Part shown: in pieces, positions 15,519 to 23,530 of the stretch
Layout: each line of letters opens with the position of its first letter
Position numbering within the stretch: the stretch's first letter is position 1
NCBI GenBank assembly: GCA_040757295.1
Contig: JBFLXH010000036.1
Coordinates: forward strand, 1 to 26,647
DNA length: 26,647 nucleotides
Reading direction: 5' to 3'
DNA from: JAGXSE01 sp040757295
Lineage (GTDB): Bacteria > Bacillota > PH28-bin88
Notes under the pieces: model-generated
Databases searched by the model: none
What the model saw: the letters and a program-made list of their open reading frames with translations, nothing else
Told to the model about the DNA's origin: nothing
Made by a program: the position numbers and the translations under genes

Positions 15519-17198
15519 TTGGAAAAAGTGGGTCTCTTTACGCCGATCATAATTAACAAGCTAGAGCTGAAAAACCGCATTATGATGTCCCCAGCCTTTT
15601 CCAACTCAGCAGCCCCCGGAGGGTTTGTGACAGATTGGACTCTCCGGCATTATCAAAAGAGGGCGGCCGCGGGCGTTGGCCTGGTGATGGTTGAGCATAC
15701 CAGTGTAAACGGTTATTACATCCACGGAGGGAACCGCCTGCAGGTATCAACCGATAAACACATCCCGGGTTTAGCCAGTCTGGCCAGAACAATTCAACAT
15801 GCAGGAGCGAAGGCTGGATTGCAGATTGCCCATTCCATCCATGGTGTGGGGCTAAAGCCTGATGACCTGCCTAAACGGGTAATTCTGGAAATGATCCAAG
15901 AGTTTATCCAAGGCGCCCGGCGCGCCTTTGAGGCCGGTTTCGACGTTGTAGAGTTGCACTTTGCCCATACCTATACCATGGCAGATCTGCTATCCCGGCG
16001 CACCAACAGGCGCCTGGATGAATATGGCGGGGACATTTATGGCCGGATGCGGGCTCATAAGGAGGTAATCTTGGGCATCAGGGAGCTTTTAGGATCGGAT
16101 GTGCCGCTATTTGCCTGCTTCAGCGCCGATGAGTTTATTATCGGCGGCAATACCCTCAAACAAACCCGTATTGTTGCTCAGGAGTTGGAGAAGTGCGGCA
16201 TTGACTGTCTGGATGTTACTGCCGGGGTTCGCTTTGATGATGGCGGCCTCAAGGGTTACAGCGATTTGCGGGGTAAACCTACGGTTGAGTATCCCGATGG
16301 CCCGAATGTGTATCTAGCTGAGGACATCAAGAAATATGTCAGTGTTCCGGTAATCACCCGCGGAAAGCTAGGCAACCCGGATTTTGCTGCCAGTGTAGTG
16401 GAGCAGGGTAGAGCCGACATGATCGCTATGATTAGACCAATGTTGGCAGACGATAAATGGGTGAAAAAGGTTAAGGCAGGCCGCCCGGAATTAATCAAAA
16501 CCTGTGTAGCGTGCAATAACTGCTTATACAAGCGCCGTCACCCGGATGACCCTATCAAGTGCATGGAACGGGAGTGTGCCAAGTGTCTAACCTGTCTGCG
16601 CTCTTGCCCGTATCATCTGCCATTTATCAATGACCAGGGGATTTTGGAGTTTGGCAACGATTGGTGTGATGAGTGTGGCATGTGTTCAGGGCTTTGTCCT
16701 GCTCAGGTGGTGCGTTTCCAAACAAATCCGCAGTATGACTGGGTGCTTGACCAGGTAGCCCCGGCGGTCAGGAAGTTAAAGTCTAAAGAACTGCGAGCGG
16801 TGATCATCAACTGTGCTTCCGGTCCCTTCCGTTGTGATGATAAATTTATGGCCGAAGGTTTGGCCCACAATGTAGCCCTGATCAGGGTGCCTTGCCCCGG
16901 AAAGATAGAAACCGTGCAAATGCTCCGCATTCTGGAATTAGGGGTGGATGGGATTCTCATGGCTAGGTGCACAATTGCTGAAAATCCCGAATGCAAATAC
17001 AGGCATCATCAGCCGTGGGCTTCCCGCAGGGTGCGTCGGGCCAACGAAATCCTCAATGAGGCCCAGCTTAACCATAAATCAGTAATAGAGATTGAATTGA
17101 CCGGCCTCCAAGCGCTCGACCTGTCAGGATTGACCCGGGAATTTGTCCACAGACTGCAAGTCAACAAGGGGGAAGGTGGAACTTATGATTACAGGTAA
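15519..17198 (+). CDS. Fusion flavoprotein: OYE-type barrel + ferredoxin + MvhD domain
   Basis: A 559-residue three-part protein. Residues 1 to about 320 form an Old-Yellow-Enzyme/TMADH-type FMN barrel (LELKNRIMMSPAFSNSA, VVELHFAHTYTMADLLSRRT, NRRLDEYGGDIYGRMRAHKE). It is followed by the cluster motif CVACNNC and two ferredoxin motifs, CAKCLTCLRSCP and CDECGMCSGLCP. The last 130 or so residues resemble MvhD (INCASGPFRC, VPCPGKIETVQMLRILELG, DGILMARC, CKYRHHQPWASRRVRRANEIL), the subunit that links hydrogenase or Hdr modules. It starts at TTG 15519 after AAGGGAGG and overlaps metV by 14 bases, so it probably forms a complex with MetV and MetF, playing the part HdrA/MvhD take in the Moorella MetVF-Hdr-MvhD complex. 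It may alternatively demethylate or reduce a pathway intermediate. Confidence 0.85.
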   Translation: MEKVGLFTPIIINKLELKNRIMMSPAFSNSAAPGGFVTDWTLRHYQKRAAAGVGLVMVEHTSVNGYYIHGGNRLQVSTDKHIPGLASLARTIQHAGAKAGLQIAHSIHGVGLKPDDLPKRVILEMIQEFIQGARRAFEAGFDVVELHFAHTYTMADLLSRRTNRRLDEYGGDIYGRMRAHKEVILGIRELLGSDVPLFACFSADEFIIGGNTLKQTRIVAQELEKCGIDCLDVTAGVRFDDGGLKGYSDLRGKPTVEYPDGPNVYLAEDIKKYVSVPVITRGKLGNPDFAASVVEQGRADMIAMIRPMLADDKWVKKVKAGRPELIKTCVACNNCLYKRRHPDDPIKCMERECAKCLTCLRSCPYHLPFINDQGILEFGNDWCDECGMCSGLCPAQVVRFQTNPQYDWVLDQVAPAVRKLKSKELRAVIINCASGPFRCDDKFMAEGLAHNVALIRVPCPGKIETVQMLRILELGVDGILMARCTIAENPECKYRHHQPWASRRVRRANEILNEAQLNHKSVIEIELTGLQALDLSGLTREFVHRLQVNKGEGGTYDYR

Positions 17199-17874
17199 CA
17201 GAAAGCCATTAACACAGATTTTCGAGATGATAAAGTTTTACGAACGCATTTTAATTGTCGGGTGTGGGACTTGCGTTACTGTTTGCATGTCCGGCGGCCT
17301 GAAGGAAGCTGAAGAAACAGCGGCAGCAATCAGGCTGCAGCGGCAACAAGAAGGACGGCCGGTTCGAGTCGCTGCCCGGGTAGTGGAGCGCCAGTGCGAG
17401 CCCGAGTTCCTGGAGTCTTTGGATGCGGAGCTAGAAAACTATGAAGTGGTCTTGTCTCTTGCCTGCGGTATTGGTGTCCAGTGCTATAACCTTTGGCGGC
17501 CGAACAAATTGACTCTCCCTGGTTTGGATACCGTTGGCGCGGGCTATCCGGTGAAACAGGGTCTTTGGTACGAAGCGTGCCTGTCTTGCGGGGACTGTAT
17601 GTTGGCTCATACCGGGGGTATCTGCCCTATCGCCCGGTGTGCCAAGAGTCTGCAAAACGGTCCCTGCGGTGGTTCGGTGAAAGGCAAGTGTGAAGTGACC
17701 AAGGTCACGACTGTGCCTGAAGGTCACGACTGTGCCTGGCAGTTGATCTACGATCGATTAACGGCTCTGGGAAAATTAGAGCTTCTTGATGAGGTTCGCC
17801 CGCCAAAGAATTGGTCCAAGGCTCATCACGGCGGGCCGAGAAAACTGGAAAGGGAGGACATGCAAATTGGCTAA
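17185..17874 (+). CDS. metV: MetV-type partner of methylenetetrahydrofolate reductase
   Basis: A cysteine-rich protein of 229 residues from ATG 17185, which follows GGGGGAAGGTGG. N-terminal ILIVGCGTCVTVCMSGG and SLACGIGVQC lead into the MetV signature CLSCGDCMLAHTGGICP, IARCAKSLQNGPCGGSVKG and KCEVTK. In acetogens MetV carries iron-sulfur/zinc sites and forms the functional methylene-THF reductase with MetF. Here it lies between the OYE/MvhD fusion gene (14-base overlap) and metF (8-base overlap), an unusually tight three-gene unit in the middle of a catabolic operon. Confidence 0.88.
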   Translation: MITGNRKPLTQIFEMIKFYERILIVGCGTCVTVCMSGGLKEAEETAAAIRLQRQQEGRPVRVAARVVERQCEPEFLESLDAELENYEVVLSLACGIGVQCYNLWRPNKLTLPGLDTVGAGYPVKQGLWYEACLSCGDCMLAHTGGICPIARCAKSLQNGPCGGSVKGKCEVTKVTTVPEGHDCAWQLIYDRLTALGKLELLDEVRPPKNWSKAHHGGPRKLEREDMQIG

Positions 17875-18787
17875 GCAAAGTAATCTCCAAAAAGTGCTTC
17901 AGCAAGGGTATTTTGCTGTCACCGCGGAAGTAGGACCCCCCAGGTGCGCCGATTTTGCCCCTCTTAAAGAGAAGGCCGAAATGTTACGCGATTATGTAGA
18001 TGCGATCAATATTACGGATAACCAGACAGCTATTGTCCGCCTTTCCAGCCAGTCCTGCTGCGGTGAGCTAGTTCGGATGGGTATTGATCCTGTATTCCAG
18101 ATGACCTGCCGGGATCGCAACAGGATTGCCCTCCAAAGCGATATCCTTGGGGCTGCCGCCCAGGGAGCAATCAACATGCTTTGCCTTTCCGGCGATCACC
18201 AGACCTTTGGCAGTGAACCAAACTCCAAAAATGTATTTGATATGGATTCTATCCAATTAATTGATGTGTTGGCCGGGATGACGCGGGGAGTATTTGCGGG
18301 GGGCGACCGGATGGAAGCCCCGCTGGCGGCCTTTATCGGCGCTGCAGTCAACCCGTTTGCCGACCCGCTGGAGTTAAGAGTAAGCAGGTTGCGCAAAAAG
18401 GTCAAAGTGGGAGCCCAGTTCGTGCAAACCCAATGCGTTTACGACCTGGATCGCTTTGCCAGGTTTATGGAAATGGTCAGGAAGGAAGGCCTGGACGGGA
18501 AAGTCCATATCCTTGCCGGTATCACACCTCTTAAATCGGCAAAAGCAGCAAGGTATATGCGGGACAAAGTAGCAGGTATCACGGTGCCTGAGGATCTCAT
18601 CAAGCGGATGGAAGCGGCCGCGGATCCCAAGGAAGAAGGGATCAGGATCTGTTTGGAGACAATCCGGCAGTTGCAGGAGATTAAAGGCGTTGCTGGCATT
18701 CATCTGATGGCAATAGCATGGGAAGAGGCTGTGCCTGAAATTGTCCGTCAGGCTGGTCTTTATCCCAGACCAGTTGCTGAGGGCTAA
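17867..18787 (+). CDS. metF: 5,10-Methylenetetrahydrofolate reductase
   Basis: About 306 residues from TTG 17867, chosen because AGGGAGG precedes it by nine bases and it gives the usual N-terminus (AKQSNLQKVLQQGYFAVTAE). The TIM-barrel motifs are present: AEVGPPRC with the catalytic-type Glu, INITDNQTA, DPVFQMTCRDRN, MLCLSGDH, VGAQFVQTQCVYDLDRF, ILAGITPLKSAKAARYM and a C-terminal IHLMAI. It reduces methylene-THF to methyl-THF, or runs in reverse if the pathway releases a methyl or methylene group. The coupling to metV and the OYE/MvhD fusion suggests ferredoxin or another non-NADPH donor. Confidence 0.9.
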   Translation: MAKQSNLQKVLQQGYFAVTAEVGPPRCADFAPLKEKAEMLRDYVDAINITDNQTAIVRLSSQSCCGELVRMGIDPVFQMTCRDRNRIALQSDILGAAAQGAINMLCLSGDHQTFGSEPNSKNVFDMDSIQLIDVLAGMTRGVFAGGDRMEAPLAAFIGAAVNPFADPLELRVSRLRKKVKVGAQFVQTQCVYDLDRFARFMEMVRKEGLDGKVHILAGITPLKSAKAARYMRDKVAGITVPEDLIKRMEAAADPKEEGIRICLETIRQLQEIKGVAGIHLMAIAWEEAVPEIVRQAGLYPRPVAEG

Positions 18788-18832
18788 TTTCTTAATGGAA
18801 GGCTGCCTTGGAAGCGGTGGAGGTGAACTATC

Positions 18833-20362
18833 ATGATCAAGGTTGATGCGGAAAAGTGTAATTGCTGCAAACAGTGTGAAATTGCTTGCCCCCTGGAAGC
18901 TATTAAAGTAGTGGCTAAAAAGGCGCAGGTTGGAGAGGGCTGCTCAACTTGCAGTGCCTGTATTCGTACCTGTAATCAAGGAGCTCTATCTGTTGAGAAA
19001 TCCCCTGACGGAAGCCTCTTGTGCACCTTCTGTGATGTTAAGTGCATGTTGCCCCCGGGACTGACAGGAGCCTGTAAAAGATTTGCAAATATTGATGGCA
19101 AAATAGTTCGAAACCGCCCCCTCCAGGTACCGGAACCGCAGAAATTTGAAAAGGATAGAATTGCGATTAGCCGCCCATTAATCACTGCCGTGGGAGCCGG
19201 GGCAAGCTATCCCGATTACCACCCCGCTCCCTACATCGTACAGGAGCGGGTCGAAGACTTTGACGTTGTGACAGTAGTCACCGAGGCTCCGGTGTCCTAC
19301 AGTTCCATGATGGTAAAGATCGATACCAACCTGTATCTGGGTGAAGAAGGGGCCCTGGTAAAACGAGATGGAAAAGTAGTCGGGATGGTGTCAACCGAAC
19401 AATACGGCTCCCAGATATTGATTTTGGGAGGAGTTAACCGGGTCAAGGGGCCCCATGGGCTGACGGTTGTAAGAACCATGATGGAAATCGGCAATCAGGA
19501 GCCCGTCCGGCTTAAGATTGAGGGAGGAGCCACATTGGAATTGCGGGTAGGCGGTTACCCGGTAGTGGATGGGGTGGAAGACAAGAAGATGCGTGTCGGC
19601 TGTGGTGGAGCCTGCTGTGCGTTGTTTGCCAAACAGCTTGCTGAAGTGGTGGATGAGGCAATTATTTTGGACCATCACATTACCGGTCTTTTAACCCAAC
19701 GCCCTGCCGGGGCAGAACTGCTGCCGTACAGCGGCGTGCAGCCTGTGGGCCGGTTAACCACGGCAGGACGCTACTTCTTTGAGCATGGCACGGGCTGGGG
19801 CGGCACCAATATCCAGGAACCCAGACAGGCTATAAAATCAATTGATATGAAATATGCCAGACCGGGCATGAAAATCCTGGTGGCGGAAACCACTTGGCGC
19901 CAGGTAGCCCTGTTCCAAGTTAACGAAAGCGGGGAAGCGGTAGAAGTGCCGGTAACCCCGGAAATTGAGGCCATGCGTGTGATTTTTGAATCAAATTGTG
20001 AGGAGAGCCGGGTATCAGCTATGTATTACGCGGGGGTAGGAGGTAGCGCCCGGGCTGGAGTGACGGTTAACCCCATCAAGCTTACTCAGGCTGTACATAG
20101 AGGGGAAGTGGTTTTGAGTATTGCCGGGGCGCCGGCCTATGTAATGCCAGGAGGGGGGATCACTTTCCTGGCAGATGTCGAGCAAATGGTCCCTAAACCC
20201 TTTACCTATACACCCTCTCCGGCGCTGGTCGCACCTATCGAATACACCGCGCTGCTGTCTAAGTACGCGGAGATAGGTGGCCACATTCAGTCAATCAGGC
20301 CGCTTAGGGAGGTATTCCAGGAAGGGCGATTTCAGTGGTATAAACTCCCAGGAGGAGGCTAA
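18833..20362 (+). CDS. hnr: 6-Hydroxynicotinate reductase-type iron-sulfur flavoprotein
   Basis: A 509-residue protein. The N-terminal ferredoxin part has C9-x2-C12-x2-C15-x3-C19 and C37-x2-C40-x2-C43-x3-C47, each right for a [4Fe-4S] cluster, then C63-x2-C66-x3-C70-x9-C80, which could hold a [2Fe-2S] cluster. Purified E. barkeri 6-hydroxynicotinate reductase was reported to hold two [4Fe-4S], one [2Fe-2S] and covalent flavin, so the cysteine count fits. The body (TEQYGSQILILGGVNRVKGP, MRVGCGGACCALFA, HGTGWGGTNIQEP, GGSARAGVTVNPIKLTQAV, APAYVMPGGGITFLAD) matches proteins named as that reductase. It should reduce the ring of an N-heteroaromatic acid before hydrolytic opening. The true substrate may differ. 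Ribosome site GGAGGTG. Confidence 0.78.
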   Translation: MIKVDAEKCNCCKQCEIACPLEAIKVVAKKAQVGEGCSTCSACIRTCNQGALSVEKSPDGSLLCTFCDVKCMLPPGLTGACKRFANIDGKIVRNRPLQVPEPQKFEKDRIAISRPLITAVGAGASYPDYHPAPYIVQERVEDFDVVTVVTEAPVSYSSMMVKIDTNLYLGEEGALVKRDGKVVGMVSTEQYGSQILILGGVNRVKGPHGLTVVRTMMEIGNQEPVRLKIEGGATLELRVGGYPVVDGVEDKKMRVGCGGACCALFAKQLAEVVDEAIILDHHITGLLTQRPAGAELLPYSGVQPVGRLTTAGRYFFEHGTGWGGTNIQEPRQAIKSIDMKYARPGMKILVAETTWRQVALFQVNESGEAVEVPVTPEIEAMRVIFESNCEESRVSAMYYAGVGGSARAGVTVNPIKLTQAVHRGEVVLSIAGAPAYVMPGGGITFLADVEQMVPKPFTYTPSPALVAPIEYTALLSKYAEIGGHIQSIRPLREVFQEGRFQWYKLPGGG

Positions 20363-20392
20363 AAAACAAAAAAGGGCTGGGGGAGGTAACAG

Positions 20393-22327
20393 ATGGAATT
20401 CATGTCAGGTATTAAAAAACTTAAGACTTCTGGAGGAAGGCGTGAACTGGCCGGGGTTGGTTATAGCATTGTAAGCTTGGTAGCTATAGGTACATCCCTT
20501 TACCAGATCTGGAGTAGTACTTTCGGTTCTGTCCAGCCATTGCTGCATCGATCCATTCACTTGACCTTGATATTGTTGTTAGCATTTCTAATCTATACTC
20601 CCCATGCCTTTAGCTCCAGAAAAAAAATAATATGGACAGATGCTTTCCTTTCCATTACTGCTCTGATGTCAGGTATTTATTATGCTTCCCAGATTGAAAG
20701 GTATCTTGGTCGGTGGCCGCTTGTGGATCCTCTGACTTCTTTTGATGTAGTAGCCGCTTGTCTCATAGTCATCCTGGTTTTGGAGGCAACGCGGCGTACT
20801 ATGGGGATAATACTGCCAATAATTGCCCTGGTATTCCTGGCCTATGCCCTGTTCGGCCATCTCCTGCCTGGGTTCCTTTACCACCGGCTCCTTGAACCTG
20901 TTGATGTGCTTGATCAGTTGGTTTTTACTGTCAACGGTATCTATAGCTCCCCTATTGCTGTCGCTTCAACTTTCGTGTTTCTTTTCGTGTTGTTTGGGGT
21001 CTTTTTTGCTAATTCAGGTGCAGGGGAATTCTTTTATAAATTCTCGTTAGCAACTGCCGGGCGATCCCCTGGAGGGGCTGCTAAGGTAGCTATCGTGGCT
21101 AGTGCTCTGTTCGGGTCAATTAATGGTAGCCCAACGGCTAATGTGGTAACAACAGGTTCCTTTACCATTCCAATGATGAAAAGAACTGGTTACTCTCCAT
21201 TATTTGCCGGGGCTGTTGAGGCTGTTGCCTCAACAGGTGGAGGGATGCTGCCACCTATCATGGGGACTGCAGCTTTTCTGATGGTGGAAATGGCAGGAAT
21301 CCCGTACCGGGATATCGCTATTGCCGCGGCTTTACCAGGAATTCTATATTTTCTCGCATTAGGTTTTATGGTTCACTTAAGGGCCAAAAAAATTGGCCTG
21401 ACCGGCCTTTCTTCTGAGGATATTCCACCGCTGGGAAAAACTTTGCAAGAAGGTTGTCAGTTCTTCCTTCCATTAATAGTGCTGGTAGTCATGCTAGCCC
21501 TTGGGTATACTCCTTCCCTGACAGCTGTAGGCGGCATTATAGCTGTGATTATCGTTAGTTGGTTTAGGAAGGAGACCAGAATGGGACTCAAGAAAATCGT
21601 CATGTCTTTAGACGAGGGGGCCCGTTCGGCAGTAGTAATTAGCATGTCTTGTGCTGTTGCCGGAATAGTAATTTGCGGACTGATGACTACCGGCTTAAGC
21701 GGTAAGATTGCCAGCCTGGTATTAAGCTTTGGCGGGGGGATGCAGTTGGTTGCCCTCTTCATTACGGCTATACTATGCATCTTACTGGGAATGGGAATGC
21801 CTGTTGCAGCAGCCTATGCCCTTACAGCGGCTTTGGCAATTCCCTCTCTTTATGAGTTGGGCGTTGCCCCTTTGCCTGCGCACCTGTTTGTGGTTTATTT
21901 CGCAACAATGTCGGCGATTACTCCGCCCATTGCCGTGGCTGCCTACGCTGCTGCCGGGATAGCCGGCGCAGATCCTTCAAAAATAGGGTGGGCCGCAGTT
22001 AAGCTTGGGATTGTATCATTTATTGTTCCCTTCATGTTTGTAATTGATCCTTCACTCCTGATCTCTGTCAAAACCTTGGGTTTAGGGACCCTTTGGGTAA
22101 TCGCAACCAGTCTCCTGGGAGTATACAGTCTAAGTATTGCTCTAGAAGGATGGCTTTTTAAACAAATGCGTTTCTGGGAACAGGTGATTGCCTTTGGGGC
22201 AGGGTTGATGCTCATGTTCCCTAATACCATCTCTGATTATTTAGGGATAACCATGTTTTTGCTGGTACTTTCGGTCCAAAAGATCTGGTACGGACAATAT
22301 GGACACCGTAAATCAGCGCGCACCTAA
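20393..22327 (+). CDS. TRAP transporter permease, fused 4TM/12TM type
   Basis: A 644-residue integral membrane protein with about 16 or more hydrophobic segments. A DctQ-like four-helix part (IVSLVAIGTSLYQIWS, LILLLAFLIYTPHAF and so on) is joined to a DctM-like part with GSINGSPTANVVTTGSF, VEAVASTGGGMLPPIMGTAA, LLGMGMPVAAAYALTAAL and MSAITPPIAVAAYAAAGIAG. This fused architecture is typical of TAXI-TRAP importers, driven by a cation gradient. The matching TAXI receptor follows at 22411. It probably imports the organic acid that the operon degrades. Ribosome site GGGGGAGGT. Confidence 0.93.
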   Translation: MEFMSGIKKLKTSGGRRELAGVGYSIVSLVAIGTSLYQIWSSTFGSVQPLLHRSIHLTLILLLAFLIYTPHAFSSRKKIIWTDAFLSITALMSGIYYASQIERYLGRWPLVDPLTSFDVVAACLIVILVLEATRRTMGIILPIIALVFLAYALFGHLLPGFLYHRLLEPVDVLDQLVFTVNGIYSSPIAVASTFVFLFVLFGVFFANSGAGEFFYKFSLATAGRSPGGAAKVAIVASALFGSINGSPTANVVTTGSFTIPMMKRTGYSPLFAGAVEAVASTGGGMLPPIMGTAAFLMVEMAGIPYRDIAIAAALPGILYFLALGFMVHLRAKKIGLTGLSSEDIPPLGKTLQEGCQFFLPLIVLVVMLALGYTPSLTAVGGIIAVIIVSWFRKETRMGLKKIVMSLDEGARSAVVISMSCAVAGIVICGLMTTGLSGKIASLVLSFGGGMQLVALFITAILCILLGMGMPVAAAYALTAALAIPSLYELGVAPLPAHLFVVYFATMSAITPPIAVAAYAAAGIAGADPSKIGWAAVKLGIVSFIVPFMFVIDPSLLISVKTLGLGTLWVIATSLLGVYSLSIALEGWLFKQMRFWEQVIAFGAGLMLMFPNTISDYLGITMFLLVLSVQKIWYGQYGHRKSART

Positions 22328-22346
22328 AAAAGAGCGGAGGTGATAA

Positions 22347-22373
22347 ATGGAAGAACTCCAATGGTCACGGTGA
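22347..22373 (+). CDS. Possible eight-codon leader ORF
   Basis: Between the permease and receptor genes, a near-perfect ribosome site (GGAGGTGA, 22336-22343) is followed after a short spacer by ATG and seven further codons (MEELQWSR) and a TGA. Nothing else in the 83-base gap explains a second strong ribosome site. It may be a decayed gene start or a short peptide that couples translation. Evidence is limited to the start signals. Confidence 0.3.
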   Translation: MEELQWSR

Positions 22374-22410
22374 ATTATTTGCTTAAGGTTTGTGAAGGAG
22401 GCGAGTCGGA

Positions 22411-23430
22411 ATGAAAAAAAACAAATGGTTGGCACTGGTGCTGGTGTTACTTTTAATCTTAATGTTTACAGTTGCGGGATGTGGAACGAAAGAGAGTAAA
22501 CCCCAGGCAGAACAGCCTAAGGAAGCGCCTAAGGTGAATGTAACCATTGCCGGCGGTTCTATTGGCGGCGCTTGGGCTGCTATCGGGGAAGGTGTGGGTG
22601 AAGTAATTCGTCGGAGCTATCCTGGTTCAAATACTGCCTATGAAGTCGGTCAGGAGGCAGCCAATATTGCTTTAGTTGGTTCTGGAAAAGTACAACTAGG
22701 AATTGCTCATACCGGGCTTTTGAAACTGGCAATGGAAGGTAAAGCGCCCTTTAACCAGGCCTATGCTCAGCTGCGTGCTTTGACAGTTCTTTATGGGGAG
22801 GCAGTTGAACATTTCATTGTTCGGACAGATACGGGCATTGCTTCCTTTGAGGAGCTCAAGGCAAAAAAATATCCCTTGTTATTGAATCTAAATACCAAAG
22901 ATTCCTTCATGGAAATAGTTGGAAGAAAGGCTTTGGAAGCTCATGGCATAACCTATGATGACATTAACTCTTGGGGAGGCAAGGTAAACTTCATGGCCAT
23001 GGGTCCGTCGTTAGATTTAATGAGGGACGGTAAACTTCATGCTTTCAGTAACGTAATTCAAGTACCTTCCAGTCACGTAGTAGACGCCTCTACAACTCTC
23101 AAGTTAACCCTTTTCCCCATGAGCGATGAGGCTATAAAAAAAGTTAACGCTGAATTAGGCACATACAAGTCTGTTATTCCCAAAGAAAAATATCCATTTT
23201 TAAAAGAAGATGTGCCAACGGTAGCTGCGACCGTAGTGTTGTTTACGAGCGTAGACCTTCCTGAACAGCAGGCTTATGCTATAGTAAAAGCCATCCATGA
23301 TAACTTTGACTACTTTAAGGGAATTCACGGCTCATTAAAGGGGTTAGATCTTAAGGGTATGGCGAAAACTGCTCCCGTTCCATTACATCCAGGTGCCGAG
23401 AAATACTATAAAGAAAAAGGTGCTTTGTAA
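22411..23430 (+). CDS. TAXI-family TRAP substrate-binding lipoprotein
   Basis: A 339-residue extracytoplasmic receptor. It has a lysine-rich start, a hydrophobic stretch and the lipobox TVAGC with the lipidated Cys at 24, so it is anchored to the outer face of the cytoplasmic membrane. The mature part has the TAXI features VTIAGGSIGGAWAAIGEGVG, IALVGSGKVQLGIAHTG, LRALTVLYGEAVEHFIVRTD and ITYDDINSWGGKVNFMAMG. It delivers substrate to the fused permease just upstream. TAXI receptors generally bind carboxylates; which one here is unknown. Ribosome site AAGGAGGCGA. Confidence 0.93.
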   Translation: MKKNKWLALVLVLLLILMFTVAGCGTKESKPQAEQPKEAPKVNVTIAGGSIGGAWAAIGEGVGEVIRRSYPGSNTAYEVGQEAANIALVGSGKVQLGIAHTGLLKLAMEGKAPFNQAYAQLRALTVLYGEAVEHFIVRTDTGIASFEELKAKKYPLLLNLNTKDSFMEIVGRKALEAHGITYDDINSWGGKVNFMAMGPSLDLMRDGKLHAFSNVIQVPSSHVVDASTTLKLTLFPMSDEAIKKVNAELGTYKSVIPKEKYPFLKEDVPTVAATVVLFTSVDLPEQQAYAIVKAIHDNFDYFKGIHGSLKGLDLKGMAKTAPVPLHPGAEKYYKEKGAL

Positions 23431-23446
23431 TTACATTTGCTAGAGA

Positions 23447-23474
23447 GGGACGGGAGGTTCAGACCTCCTGTCCC
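23447..23474 (+). promoter_or_regulatory. Strong intercistronic hairpin after the receptor gene
   Basis: GGGACGGGAGGT (23447-23458) pairs with ACCTCCTGTCCC (23463-23474) over 12 positions with one G-U wobble and a TCAG loop. No run of T follows, so it is more likely an mRNA-stabilising or partial attenuating structure than a full terminator. Such hairpins are common after substrate-binding-protein genes that need more mRNA than their neighbours. Confidence 0.65.
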
Positions 23475-23530
23475 CCCTATAAAGAAAGTAAATGAAGAAA
23501 GTTCACCGGAAACGAAAGGGGTACCACCGA

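Noticed and set aside
22366..22384. Possible third sigma-54 promoter (CGGTGAATTATTTGCTT) ahead of the TAXI receptor gene
   Set aside because: The GG and GC are ten bases apart and the -12 part is good, but the -24 part (CGGTGA) departs from TGGCAC. It also overlaps the end of the mini-ORF, so chance is likely.
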